Shown here one piece after another: positions 19,662-28,217 of a stretch of DNA of 64,000 nt. Within the stretch, counting starts at the first letter, position 1. Every line of letters begins with the position of its first letter. A program made the translations under genes and the position numbers. Source of the DNA: Azospirillum brasilense (GTDB lineage Bacteria; Pseudomonadota; Alphaproteobacteria; Azospirillales; Azospirillaceae); assembly GCF_007827815.1 (NCBI RefSeq), contig NZ_VITH01000005.1:1-64000 (forward strand), written 5' to 3'. The notes below the pieces were generated by a model, which was not told the DNA's origin, ran no database searches, and saw only the letters and a list, made by a program, of their open reading frames with translations.

Positions 19662-19872
19662 ACAGCTAATCGAGCTGCGGTTTCGATTCAAGAGGCTCGT
19701 TGCGGCAATCGGTGCGATTCCTGGCAGCAGTCGCCCACACTTGCTGCTAATGCATTGAAATAGCAGAAAAAATTTTGTTGATTGCCGCAGCCGCGAACGG
19801 CACACTTTCACAAAAGAATCACCAGGACGCAGCGGAAGGACGCCATCGGTTCCACCATCACGGAGGCAGAGC

Positions 19873-20136
19873 ATGGCCAGTCTGGGTCTTCAGCTTCGCG
19901 ATTACCGCCTGACCACGGCGGAGATTCTGTACCACATGCCCGACCACCCGCACCTGCTGCAGAGCTATCTCTGGCAAGAGTTGGACATCGCCCCGGGCTA
20001 CCCGGTGCTGCGCCGGTTCCTGGATTTCTGGCAGGCCAACCTGGACGGCAAGCTGCATTCGGTGAAGCTGGCGACCCACCGCCTGATCACGCCGGGGGAG
20101 GCCCGCGCGGTGGCGGCGGAATTCCGCTGGACCTGA
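19873..20136 (+). CDS. usg: Usg family protein
   Basis: An 87-residue protein of the alphaproteobacterial Usg-like family, recognisable by LRDYRLTTAEILYHMPDHP, LLQSYLWQELD, FLDFWQANLDGKLHSV and the RLITPGEAR end. Its biochemical role is not known to me; related genes carry the name usg in rhizobia. The ATG follows GGAGGCAGAGC. A long AT-rich leader upstream, divergent from groES, probably holds its promoter. Confidence 0.85.
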   Translation: MASLGLQLRDYRLTTAEILYHMPDHPHLLQSYLWQELDIAPGYPVLRRFLDFWQANLDGKLHSVKLATHRLITPGEARAVAAEFRWT

Positions 20137-20217
20137 CGCCCGGCCAAGCCCTCTCCTCATGCGGGTGAATGTGAAAAAATAAACCATTTTTAGGAGTTTG
20201 TTGCTTCGGATAGCCTT

Positions 20218-20267
20218 CCCCCAGCACGAACCGTTCGTGCGGATGCACGTTCACGAGAAGCTGGGGG
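20218..20267 (+). promoter_or_regulatory. Leader hairpin that sequesters the lysozyme ribosome binding site
   Basis: CCCCCAGC (20218-20225) pairs perfectly with GCTGGGGG (20260-20267). The second arm contains the Shine-Dalgarno sequence GGGGGA (20263-20268), 9 nt before the ATG at 20278. Inside the loop a second perfect hairpin GCACGAAC-C-GTTCGTGC (20224-20240) competes for two bases. The arrangement would hold translation off unless the stem opens. Confidence 0.6.
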
Positions 20268-20277
20268 AATCACGATC

Positions 20278-20769
20278 ATGACCACGCCGGTTTGCGAAGA
20301 AGCGGTCAACCTTGTGAAGCATTTCGAGGGGCTTTACCTCAAGGCCTACCTGTGTCCGGCGGGGGTGCCGACCATCGGCTACGGCCACACCGCCGGGGTC
20401 GAACTGGGGCAGAGCATCTCCTCCGCCCAGGCCGACGACTTCCTGAAGTCGGACCTGACCTCCGCCGCCGCCCAGGTGGACAAGCTGGTCACCGTCGCGC
20501 TGAACCCGAACCAGCGCGGGGCGCTCGCCTCCTTCGTGTTCAACCTGGGGGCCGGCAGCCTGCAATGCTCGACCCTGCTGCGCCTGCTGAACCAGGGCGA
20601 CTACGAGGGCGCCGCCGGCCAGTTCGGCCGCTGGGTCTACGCCACGGTCAACGGCGTCAAGACGCAGCTTCCCGGTCTGGTGAAGCGCCGCGCCGCCGAG
20701 GCCGACCTGTTCGAAAGCTCCACCGAGCCGCTGCCCCAGGCGGCGGTCAGCACCGCGACGGGCGCGTGA
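20278..20769 (+). CDS. Phage-type lysozyme (glycoside hydrolase 24)
   Basis: A 163-residue T4-lysozyme-like muramidase (RrrD/endolysin type) that cleaves the MurNAc-GlcNAc bond of peptidoglycan. The catalytic triad Glu17-Cys26-Thr32 appears in KHFEGLYLKAYLCPAG and PTIGYGHT with the family spacing (9 and 6 residues); cysteine replaces the usual aspartate, as in some phage enzymes. The C-terminal helical region has NPNQRGALASFVFNLG and ends FGRWVYATVNG, GLVKRRAAEADLF. No signal peptide or signal-anchor helix is present, so it would need a holin or lysis to reach the wall. No other phage gene is nearby; it may be a domesticated phage gene. Confidence 0.9.
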   Translation: MTTPVCEEAVNLVKHFEGLYLKAYLCPAGVPTIGYGHTAGVELGQSISSAQADDFLKSDLTSAAAQVDKLVTVALNPNQRGALASFVFNLGAGSLQCSTLLRLLNQGDYEGAAGQFGRWVYATVNGVKTQLPGLVKRRAAEADLFESSTEPLPQAAVSTATGA

Positions 20770-20775
20770 CGCAGA

Positions 20776-20919
20776 CCCCCTCTCCCGCCCCGGGAGAGGG
20801 GAGGGGCCCACGCGCAGCGTGGGAAGGGTGAGGGTGATGCCAAGGATCAGCGCCTTGATTCTCGACCTTACCCTCACCCGGCGCCTTCGGCGCCACCCTC
20901 TCCCGGGACGGGAGAGGGG
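20776..20919. repeat. 144-bp palindromic intergenic element (subfamily A)
   Basis: Starts with CCCTCTCCC-GCCCC-GGGAGAGGG, passes through GGGAAGGGTGAGGGT, CAAGGATCA, ACCCTCACCCGGCGCC and ends CCCTCTCCCGGGACGGGAGAGGGG. The reverse complement of 25722-25863 has the same order of blocks. The outer and inner blocks are complementary, so the whole can form a long stem with small terminal hairpins. It fills the gap between convergent genes. Confidence 0.88.
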
Positions 20920-20935
20920 AAAGAACGTCTCCCCT

Positions 20936-23900
20936 TCACCCCTTCCGCTGGCCGGTCAGCCGCAGGCCGCGGTCGATCCATTGGGCGGTCAGCTTTTCCT
21001 GGACGGCGTTCTGGCGCAGCCGCTGGTTCAGGTTGGCGAAATCCACCCGGTCCAGGCTCTGGTCCTGGTTGAAGCAGGAGAAGACCACCGTCTCCTTGCC
21101 GGTCTCCGGGTCGGTGTGCCGCTGCAGGCACTGGGCGCAGATCTCCTTCATCATGCATTGCATGGGGGAGTTGATGGAGCCGATGGCCGCGTGGCCGGGC
21201 TTCAGATGCGGCTTCAGCACGCCGTGCCGGGCCGCCCCCACCGCCGCCATCATGCGGTCGGAACCAATGGCGACGATCCGGTCCACCGTTTCCAACGAGA
21301 TGTCCGCCGGCCCCAGCTCGCCCGCCGCGTAGGCGCGCATAGCCTCCACGATGTTGCCCACGAAACTCAGATCACCGGGGCGCGTCGGCGTGAAGCCCGG
21401 CGCCTCGTCGCAGCACCAGACGACGCGGTCGGCGGCGGCCTCGATCTGTTCGGTCTTGTAACGGTCCTCCATCCGCTTGTAGCCGGCGAAGTAGACGACC
21501 CGGTTGCCGCGCGCCCGGCAGGCCTGCCCGATGGAGAACAGCACGGCGTTGCCCAGCCCGCCGCCGACCAGGGCCACCGTCTCGCCCTCCGGGATCTCGG
21601 TCGGGGCGCCGGTCGGCCCCATCACCACCACCGGGTCGCCGGGCTTCAGCAGGGCGCACAGGTCGGAGGAGCCGCCCATCTCCAGAACGATCAGGGAGAG
21701 CAGCCCCGCCGCCTTGTCCACCCAGGCGCCGGTCAGGGCCAGCCCTTCCATGGCCAGCGTGGTCCGGCCGATCCGTTGCGCCAGCGTTTCGAAATTCTGC
21801 AGCCGGTAGAACTGTCCGGGTTCGAAACGGCGCGCGGCGGCGGGAGCCTTCACCACCACCTCCACGATGGTCGGGGTCAGGCGGGTGACGCTGTGCACCA
21901 AGGGCCGCAACTCGGCGTTCAGGCGCCGCACCAGCGCCTCCGGCGTCACGGAGGTGGGCGCCCGGCGGGCCAGGGCGCGGCTGACCACCGGATAGCCGCG
22001 CTTCGCCCCGCCCATCGCCTTCACCACATTGCCGGCGAAGGACGGGTGCAGGTCGCCGAAGAAGCTGAGGAACCGCCCGTCCGGCGCCCGCGCCATCAGC
22101 ACATGGGCCTGGCTCGGCTTGGCCTGCCGCTCCGGGGTCACCGGCCGCCCGTCCTCGTCGATGGCGCGGAAGGAGCGCCCATCCAGTTCCACCCACTCCG
22201 GTTCCTCGCGGGCCAGGACGGTGTTCGGCTGGGTGCCGGCGGCGACCAGAATGGTGCGGGCGGGGAGCCGCGCGTCCACCGCGGCGGGCGCCACCACCCC
22301 GTCCGGCCCGACCGGGCTGATGGCGAGGTGGATCGCCCGAGCGGCGCCCGATTCGTCGATCTCCACCCCGCGCGGGGCGGCGCATTCCAGGAAGCGGATG
22401 CCCTCGGCCAGCCCGTGCGCCACCTCCTCGTGGTTCAGCGTGTAGCTGGGGCTGTCGATCAGCCGGCGGCGGTAGGCGATGGTCGAGCCGCCCCAGGATT
22501 GCAGCAGCGCCGTGACGCGTGGCTCACGCCCCTGCTCCCCCGCCTCGAGACGCTCCGCCCGGATGGCGCGGGCGTGGGCCAGGAACTCGTCGGCCAGTTC
22601 GGCCTCGTCGGGCGTCCAGCGGGCGCGCACCGCCGTCTCCCCCCGGTCGGCCGCCAGAACCTCGTAGCGGGACAGGAACTTCTCGACCTGGACGGGGTAG
22701 TAGGCCAGCGCCTCCGTCGCCGTGTCGATGGCGGTCAGCCCGCCGCCGATCACCACGATGGGCAGCCGGACCTGGAGGTTGGCGATGCTGTCCGGCTTGG
22801 CCGCCCCGGTCAGTTGCAGCCCCATCAGGAAGTCCGACGCCTGCCGCACCCCGCGGGCCAGCCCGTTCGCCATCGGCACCACGGTCGGCTTGCCCGCTCC
22901 CATGCACAGGGCGATGTGGTCGAAGCCCAGCTCCAGCGCCCCGTCGATGGTCAGCGTGCCGCCGAAGCGCACCCCGCCGATGATCGTCATGCGCGCCCGG
23001 CGTTCCAGCAGCAGCCGGATCACCTTCAGGAAATTCTTGTTCCAGCGCACGGTGATGCCGTATTCGGCCACCCCGCCGAAGCCGGCCATCACCCGCTCGT
23101 CCAGCCGGTCGTAGAGGTCGCGCACGTCGCGGATCGGCCGGAAGGGCACCCGCGTGCCGCTGGGCAGGACGCCGGAGAGGTCGGCGGGCAGCGGCTCGAT
23201 CTTCAGCCCGTCGATGCCGACCACCGTGTGGCCGTCGTTCATCAGATGATGCGCCAGCGTGAAGCCCGCCGGCCCCAGCCCGGCCACCAGAACCTTATAA
23301 CCGCTGTCCGGCCGCATCAGCGGGCGGCGCAGGTCCAGTGGGTTCCAGCGGGTCAGCAGGCTGTAGATCTCGAAGCCCCAGGGCAGTTCCAGCACGTCCT
23401 TCAGCGTGCGGGTCTCCGCCTGCGGGATGTCCACCGGTTCCTGCTTCTGGTAGATGCAGGCCTTCATGCAGTCGTTGCAGATGCGGTGGCCGGTGGCCGC
23501 GCACATCGGGTTGTCGACCACCACCACGGCCAGCGCCCCGATGGGCACGCCCTCGGCCTTCAGCGCGTGCATCTCGGAAATCTTCTCTTCCAAGGGGCAG
23601 CCGGCCAGCGCGACGCCGAAGGCGCTCTTCTGGAACTCCCCGGTCTTGCGGTCGCGCAGCCCCTTGGAGCAGCTGTCCTTGCCCTGGTTGTGGCACCAGA
23701 TGCAGTAGTTGGCCTCGTCCAGCGCGCCGGCCAGATCGGTGCCGGGGTCGGTCAGGTGGAAGCCCTGCCGCTCGCGGCAGGCCTCGTCGGGCAGGCGCAT
23801 CATGGTGACGCCGTGCCGCTCCACCGTCTCCACCGGGACGAGACGCTGCGGGTCGGTGCGGTGCGGCACCTGGAACAGCACGCCGCCGCCGTGCCGGGCG

Positions 23901-24430
23901 CGCCCGGCCTCGCTGAAGACCGCCCAGGCGGCGTATTGGGCGGCGCTGTCCAACTGGTCGGCGTGGGCCGCCTCGTCCTCCATCCAGGCCAGCACCTGCC
24001 GGGCGAAGGCGGCCTCGGTCAGCGGGCCGCCCAGCCAGTCCTCCAGCCGCGCGGCCAGTTCCGCCCCGTCGAGCGCGGCGACCGCCTCCGGCTTCACCGC
24101 CTTGGCGGCGCGGCGCTGAACGAACAGGCGCTTGGCGGTGTAGAGCGGCGCCAGCTCCGTGTGGCGGGCGCGCAGCTCGTCGAGCGCAGCGCGGATGCCG
24201 AACAGCTCGCCGATGAAATCCTCGGCGTGGGGGGCGAGCGCGATCAGCAGGTCGCTTTCCGCCTTGGCCTCCAGCCGGTCGGGCTGGGCGCGGGCGGACA
24301 GCAGCCGGTTGGCGAGCGCCGCGTCCGTCTCGGACAGCCGGGCGAGGAAGGCGCGGTCGAGCCGGGCCAGCCCGTCCTGCCCGTAAAGCTCGTGGAACGA
24401 CAGGCCGAAGCCGAGGGTGAGGTCCGCCAT
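20936..24430 (-). CDS. Multidomain iron-sulfur flavoprotein, GltD-like plus PyrK-like fusion
   Basis: A 1164-residue soluble oxidoreductase. The N-terminal 230 residues are helical and unrecognised. Next come two cysteine clusters suited to iron-sulfur centres (Cys243, 246, 254, 278 and Cys310, 318, 321, 325). A GltD/pyridine-nucleotide-disulfide type part follows, with GLGPAG (384-389) and a second Rossmann motif IVVIGGGLTAIDTATEA. The last third resembles the ferredoxin-reductase/PyrK electron-transfer subunit: FEPGQFYRLQNFE, VVVMGPTGAPTEIP, ALVGGGLGNAVLFSIG and a terminal CMMKEICAQCLQRH with a later cysteine. It should move electrons between NAD(P)H and an unknown partner through flavins and Fe-S clusters. 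It is divergent from ctaA with 193 nt between. Confidence 0.8.
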   Translation of the reverse strand: MADLTLGFGLSFHELYGQDGLARLDRAFLARLSETDAALANRLLSARAQPDRLEAKAESDLLIALAPHAEDFIGELFGIRAALDELRARHTELAPLYTAKRLFVQRRAAKAVKPEAVAALDGAELAARLEDWLGGPLTEAAFARQVLAWMEDEAAHADQLDSAAQYAAWAVFSEAGRARHGGGVLFQVPHRTDPQRLVPVETVERHGVTMMRLPDEACRERQGFHLTDPGTDLAGALDEANYCIWCHNQGKDSCSKGLRDRKTGEFQKSAFGVALAGCPLEEKISEMHALKAEGVPIGALAVVVVDNPMCAATGHRICNDCMKACIYQKQEPVDIPQAETRTLKDVLELPWGFEIYSLLTRWNPLDLRRPLMRPDSGYKVLVAGLGPAGFTLAHHLMNDGHTVVGIDGLKIEPLPADLSGVLPSGTRVPFRPIRDVRDLYDRLDERVMAGFGGVAEYGITVRWNKNFLKVIRLLLERRARMTIIGGVRFGGTLTIDGALELGFDHIALCMGAGKPTVVPMANGLARGVRQASDFLMGLQLTGAAKPDSIANLQVRLPIVVIGGGLTAIDTATEALAYYPVQVEKFLSRYEVLAADRGETAVRARWTPDEAELADEFLAHARAIRAERLEAGEQGREPRVTALLQSWGGSTIAYRRRLIDSPSYTLNHEEVAHGLAEGIRFLECAAPRGVEIDESGAARAIHLAISPVGPDGVVAPAAVDARLPARTILVAAGTQPNTVLAREEPEWVELDGRSFRAIDEDGRPVTPERQAKPSQAHVLMARAPDGRFLSFFGDLHPSFAGNVVKAMGGAKRGYPVVSRALARRAPTSVTPEALVRRLNAELRPLVHSVTRLTPTIVEVVVKAPAAARRFEPGQFYRLQNFETLAQRIGRTTLAMEGLALTGAWVDKAAGLLSLIVLEMGGSSDLCALLKPGDPVVVMGPTGAPTEIPEGETVALVGGGLGNAVLFSIGQACRARGNRVVYFAGYKRMEDRYKTEQIEAAADRVVWCCDEAPGFTPTRPGDLSFVGNIVEAMRAYAAGELGPADISLETVDRIVAIGSDRMMAAVGAARHGVLKPHLKPGHAAIGSINSPMQCMMKEICAQCLQRHTDPETGKETVVFSCFNQDQSLDRVDFANLNQRLRQNAVQEKLTAQWIDRGLRLTGQRKG

Positions 24431-24623
24431 CGCCGCCCCGCATCCGAAGCCGTTGGTAAGACTGATATTTGTAACACCCGCGGCCCACCGGCTTCACCCG
24501 AAACCCGTGCCCCTCGCCGCGGGGTAACCCGTGTCCGTTTGACGCAGCCGCTGCCGCACCCCACATGAGCCGGAAGCCCCTACCCCGCCGGAACTTTTCC
24601 GCATCATCCGGAGCCGCCCGTCC

Positions 24624-25709
24624 GTGACCGACATCACCGCCCCCGCCCTCGCCGGGAAAGACGTCCGCGACCCCGCCTCCACCCGTCCCATCGCCTATTG
24701 GCTTCTCGTCTGCTGTGGGATGGTCTTCGCCATGGCGGTGATCGGCGCCATCACGCGCCTGACCGAATCCGGCCTGTCGATGGTGGAGTGGAAGCCGCTG
24801 ATCGGCATCCTGCCGCCCTTGTCGGAAGCGGAATGGAACCGCGTCTTCGGCCTCTACCAGACCACGCCGGAGTTCCGCATCTACAACTCGGCGATGGATC
24901 TGGCGGCCTTCAAACAGATCTTCTGGTGGGAGTGGTTCCACCGCTTCTGGGGCCAGCTGATCGGCTTCGTCTTCCTGATCCCCTTCCTGCGCTTCTGGGT
25001 CAACGGGCGGATTCCCGCCGCCCTGTGGCCGAAACTGGCCGGGCTGTTCCTGCTCGGCGGGCTCCAGGGGGTGATCGGCTGGTACATGGTCAAGAGCGGG
25101 CTGGTCGACCGGCCCGATGTCAGCCACTACCGGCTGGCGCTGCATCTCGGCACGGCGATCCTGATCTACGGGCTACTGCTGCGCACCGCGCTGGGGATTC
25201 TCGACCCGCTGCCGCTGGCCGGCTGGGCGACCGAGTCGGGCCGGCTGCGCAAACACGCGCGCTGGGCCCTGGGGCTGACCGGCGTCACCATCGTCTGGGG
25301 CGCCTTCGTCGCCGGGACGGACGCCGGGCTGGCCTACAACACCTTTCCGCTGATGGCTGGCCACGTCATCCCGCCGGAGGTCGCCAACCTGACGCCCTGG
25401 TGGATCAACCTTTTCGAGAACACAGCGGCCATCCAGTTGACGCACCGGGCGCTGGCGCTGCTGACCGGGCTGGTGGTCTTGGGGCTCGCCCTGCGGGTGT
25501 GGGTGGCCCGCCTGCCGGGCCGCGCCGGGCGGGTGGCGCTGCTGACCGCGGCGATGGTGCTGGTGCAAATCGGGCTGGGCATCGCCACGCTGCTGAGCTT
25601 TGTGTGGATCCCGCTGGGCGCCGCCCATCAGGCGGGTGCGATCCTGCTGGTGTCCGGGCTAGTCTGGCTGCTCCACGAGCTGCGCCCGGTGCGCGTTCCG
25701 AAGCGCTGA
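24624..25709 (+). CDS. ctaA: Haem A synthase (COX15/CtaA)
   Basis: A 361-residue membrane enzyme that oxidises the haem O methyl group to make haem A for cytochrome aa3 oxidase. About eight membrane spans are visible. Conserved blocks include GAITRLTESGLSMVEW, WWEWFHRFWGQLIG with paired histidines, the middle LALHLGTAILIYGLLL and the C-terminal half FVAGTDAGLAYNTFPLM, AIQLTHRALALL, LGAAHQAGAILL. It is the long alphaproteobacterial COX15 type. The GTG start has CGGAG just upstream. A repeat ending in a hairpin and TTTTT follows and probably terminates it. Confidence 0.96.
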   Translation: MTDITAPALAGKDVRDPASTRPIAYWLLVCCGMVFAMAVIGAITRLTESGLSMVEWKPLIGILPPLSEAEWNRVFGLYQTTPEFRIYNSAMDLAAFKQIFWWEWFHRFWGQLIGFVFLIPFLRFWVNGRIPAALWPKLAGLFLLGGLQGVIGWYMVKSGLVDRPDVSHYRLALHLGTAILIYGLLLRTALGILDPLPLAGWATESGRLRKHARWALGLTGVTIVWGAFVAGTDAGLAYNTFPLMAGHVIPPEVANLTPWWINLFENTAAIQLTHRALALLTGLVVLGLALRVWVARLPGRAGRVALLTAAMVLVQIGLGIATLLSFVWIPLGAAHQAGAILLVSGLVWLLHELRPVRVPKR

Positions 25710-25721
25710 CGCCGTCCGATT

Positions 25722-25863
25722 CCCTCTCCCGCCCCGGGAGAGGGTGGCGCTAAAGGCGCCGGGTGAGGGTCGTCCAAGGATCAAGAACCGATCCTTGCCG
25801 GCACCCTCACCCTTCCCACGCCTTTGCCGCGGGCCCCTTCCCTCTCCCGGGACGGGAGAGGGG
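25722..25863. repeat. 142-bp palindromic intergenic element (subfamily A), doubles as ctaA terminator
   Basis: Inverted copy of the element at 20776-20919: blocks CCCTCTCCC-GCCCC-GGGAGAGGG, GGCGCCGGGTGAGGGT, GATCAAG/CGATCCTTG, ACCCTCACCCTTCCCACG and CCCTCTCCCGGGACGGGAGAGGG. On the plus strand the last hairpin is followed by GTTTTT-type sequence (25864-25868), which makes a rho-independent terminator for ctaA. phaZ converges from the right. Confidence 0.9.
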
Positions 25864-25877
25864 TTTTTCCACTCATC

Positions 25878-27098
25878 TCAGTCGTGCTTGCGGATGAACT
25901 CCCGCACCGCCGGCATGATGCTCTCGCGCCAGCGGCGGCCGTTGAAAATGCCGTAGTGGCCGACGCCCTTCTGGAAATGGCGGGCGCGCATGTCGTCCGG
26001 CAGCGAGGCGCAGAGCCGGTGCGCCGACTCGGTCTGGCCGGGGGCTGAGATGTCGTCCAGCTCGCCCTCCACCGTCATCATGGCGGTTCGGCGGATCGCC
26101 GCCGGTTCCACCTTGCGCCCGCGCGACTCCATGGTGCCGTTGGCGAGCGAATGCTTCTGGAACACCGTCTCGATGGTCTGCAGGTAGAACTCCGCCGACA
26201 GGTCCATGACCGACAGGTATTCGTCGTAGAAGCGGCGGTGCTGCTCCGCGGAGTCGCCATCGCCGCGGACGAGGTGGCGGAACAGGCCGACATGCTCCCC
26301 GATGTGGCGGTCCAGATTCATCGACATGAAGCCGGAGAGCTGGATGAAGCCCGGATAGACCTGACGGAAGCCGCCCGGATAATAGGCCGGGACGGTGGTG
26401 ATGACGTTGCGCTCGAACCAGGACAGCGGGCGGGTCGCCGCCAGCTTCACCGGCGCGGTCGGGTTGGCCATCGGGTCGATGGGGCCGCCCATCAGCGTCA
26501 TGGAGCGCGGCTGCACCGCCTCGTCCCCCGCCGCCATCAGCGACACCGCGGCGAGCACCGGAACCGCCGGCTGGCACACCGCGATGACGTGGGTCTGCGG
26601 CCCGAGGACGCGGATCAGCTCCGCCACCGTGTCGATGTAGTCGTCCAGGTCGAACCGCCCGCGCGCCAGCGGCACCAGCCGGGCGTCGATCCAGTCGGTG
26701 ACGAAGACGTCGTGGTCGGCCAGCAGCGCCGCCACCGTGCCGCGCAGCAGCGTCGCGTGGTGGCCCGACATCGGGGCGACCAGCAGGACGCGCGGCTGCG
26801 CCGGGGTGCCCTCCGGCTTGGCGAAGTGCAGCAGGTTGCAGAAGGGCTTGCGGTGGGCGATGCGCTCGGTGACCGCCACCGTCTCGCCGTTCACCACCGT
26901 GGTCGTCAGGCCGAAGTCCGGCTTGGGGAAGCGGCGGGTGGTGCGCTCCAGCAGTTCCGCGCCAGCGGCCATGGCGCGGCCGACGCGGGTGTAGGACACC
27001 GGGCTGAACGGGTTCTGGAAGGTGTGCTGGGTCGCTTCGGCCAGGAGGCGCATCGGGCGCAGAGCGGCGTGCTGCAGATCGTAGAGATGGTAGAGCAA
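25878..27098 (-). CDS. phaZ: Intracellular polyhydroxyalkanoate depolymerase
   Basis: A 406-residue depolymerase of stored polyhydroxybutyrate. The N-terminus MLYHLYDLQHAALRPMR and the LRGTVAALLADHDVFVTDW block are typical of the intracellular PhaZ family. The nucleophile is the cysteine of HVIAVCQPAVPVLAA (lipase-like box with Cys). The acid and histidine parts are GELDDISAPGQTESAHRLC and GVGHYGIFNGRRWRE. It releases hydroxybutyrate oligomers from granules for carbon reuse. The upstream region has a striking TTGGTC/GACCAA palindrome cluster (27165-27195) that may be its operator. It ends next to the subfamily A element. Confidence 0.95.
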   Translation of the reverse strand: MLYHLYDLQHAALRPMRLLAEATQHTFQNPFSPVSYTRVGRAMAAGAELLERTTRRFPKPDFGLTTTVVNGETVAVTERIAHRKPFCNLLHFAKPEGTPAQPRVLLVAPMSGHHATLLRGTVAALLADHDVFVTDWIDARLVPLARGRFDLDDYIDTVAELIRVLGPQTHVIAVCQPAVPVLAAVSLMAAGDEAVQPRSMTLMGGPIDPMANPTAPVKLAATRPLSWFERNVITTVPAYYPGGFRQVYPGFIQLSGFMSMNLDRHIGEHVGLFRHLVRGDGDSAEQHRRFYDEYLSVMDLSAEFYLQTIETVFQKHSLANGTMESRGRKVEPAAIRRTAMMTVEGELDDISAPGQTESAHRLCASLPDDMRARHFQKGVGHYGIFNGRRWRESIMPAVREFIRKHD

Positions 27099-27164
27099 CA
27101 GGTCCTCGCTTCGGCGGTTGGTCCCACGCCCGGTCGGCTGGGTGTCGTCATTGATCGGCCGTCA

Positions 27165-27195
27165 TTGGTCGTATGACCAACCGATAGATTGGTCA
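27165..27195. promoter_or_regulatory. Overlapping palindromes upstream of phaZ, probable repressor operator
   Basis: Two perfect inverted repeats share an arm: TTGGTC-GTAT-GACCAA (27165-27180) and TGACCAA-CCGATAGA-TTGGTCA (27174-27195). They lie 67-97 nt before the phaZ start codon. Three TTGGTC half-sites in alternating orientation suggest cooperative binding of a dimeric regulator of TetR or GntR type. The regulator is not encoded nearby. Confidence 0.6.
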
Positions 27196-27328
27196 GTCCT
27201 TATCCGGAAGGTCAATAGCCGACACCCGTTCTCGGGCAAAAAACTTACATGGGAAACAGTCAGCCACACGAAACAGACCGCGCAATGCTGCACTGCAAAG
27301 GCGGCAAGGCAGAAGGATCAAGCCCAAA

Positions 27329-27362
27329 GAAAAAGGCGCGCCCGCGGAACCGCGCACGCACC
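27329..27362 (-). terminator. Probable terminator of the EEP/phospholipase D operon
   Basis: On the minus strand GGTGCGTGCGCGG-TT-CCGCGGGCGCGCC forms a roughly 13-bp stem with a few G-T or mismatched pairs and is followed by TTTTTC. It is about 45 nt past the stop of the EEP-family gene. Confidence 0.6.
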
Positions 27363-27404
27363 TTGCAGCCATCAGGACCCAGCATACCCGAGCGGGAATA
27401 TCGG

Positions 27405-28217
27405 TTATGGCACCGCCACGGTGGCGCGCACCGGCAGATGGTCGGACGCGCGGCGCGTCAGCACCGTGCGCACCACCTCGTAAGACGGGATGGTCAGCCC
27501 GTTGTTCACGTAGATACGGTCGAGCCGCAGCGTGGGCATCCGCGCGTGGAAGCTGCGCGGGCTGGCCCAGTCGGGAAAGGCCTCGGCCAGCTTGCGCAGC
27601 CGGGGGGAGTTCGGCGCCCATTCGTTGAGGTCGCCCATGAACAGGGTCGGCAGGGCCGGCTGTTCCTCCAGCCGGTCGACGATGGCGCCGACCTGCCGCG
27701 CCCGCTCCCACGGGTCGAGCCCGAGATGGGCGACGATGATGCGCACCGGGCGCCCCTCCACCTCGACGATCACGTCGATGCCGCCGCGCGGCTCCCGCCG
27801 CCCGACGCTGAGGTCGATGGGCTCGCATTTCAGGACCGGCAGCCGGGTCAGGATGGCGTTGCCGTAATGGGCGTGGGCGTTGTGCTTGGTCGGGCCGGCG
27901 TGGGCCTTCAGGCCGGTGGCGCGCTCCAGGAAGGCGAACTGGTCCAGCCCGGATTCGCCGCGGTGGTGCCAGCCGACCTCCTGAAGCCCGACCAGATCGA
28001 CGTCCAGCTCCTTGATGACTTCGGCGATGCGGTCCGGCGCGAAGCGCGCGTCCAGCCCGACGCAGCTGTGGATGTTCCAGGTCGCCACGCGCAGCGGCGC
28101 CATGCCCTCCGGCACCGGGCCGCTGCGGCTGTCGACGCGGCGCTTCGGGCGGCGGACGCGGGCGGCGCGCAGAGCGGAGGCGATCCGCTGCACACGCTCT
28201 CGGCTGAATCGGATCAC
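27405..28217 (-). CDS. Endonuclease/exonuclease/phosphatase family protein
   Basis: A 270-residue EEP-fold hydrolase. After a basic N-terminal stretch, the catalytic elements appear in order: LRVATWNIHSCVGLD (Asn), LVGLQEVGW (Glu, metal ligand), the HLGLD histidine, LFMGDLNEWAP (Asp/Asn pair) and the C-terminal SDHLPV. Such enzymes cleave phosphodiester bonds in nucleic acids, sphingomyelin or inositol lipids. The GTG start overlaps the stop of the phospholipase-D gene (GTGA), so the two are translationally coupled. That coupling with a phospholipase D-like enzyme suggests a lipid or polar-headgroup phosphodiesterase rather than DNA repair, but this is inference. Confidence 0.85.
   Translation of the reverse strand: MIRFSRERVQRIASALRAARVRRPKRRVDSRSGPVPEGMAPLRVATWNIHSCVGLDARFAPDRIAEVIKELDVDLVGLQEVGWHHRGESGLDQFAFLERATGLKAHAGPTKHNAHAHYGNAILTRLPVLKCEPIDLSVGRREPRGGIDVIVEVEGRPVRIIVAHLGLDPWERARQVGAIVDRLEEQPALPTLFMGDLNEWAPNSPRLRKLAEAFPDWASPRSFHARMPTLRLDRIYVNNGLTIPSYEVVRTVLTRRASDHLPVRATVAVP

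Larger units (their letters stand above)
27099..27404. other. Intergenic region between phaZ start and the nuclease operon
   Basis: These 306 nt contain no gene. They hold the palindromic operator-like sites at 27165-27195, AT-richer sequence suited to the phaZ promoter, and the probable terminator of the minus-strand nuclease/phospholipase transcript at 27329-27362. Confidence 0.7.

Noticed and set aside
20278..20769. Lysozyme as a sign of a prophage
   Set aside because: No capsid, tail, integrase or holin gene is nearby, GC content is normal and the flanks are host genes. A single acquired gene is more likely.
20819..24568. A 1249-codon open frame opposite the iron-sulfur flavoprotein
   Set aside because: His/Gln/Arg-rich translation with no motif, while the opposite strand has clear Rossmann and cysteine motifs.
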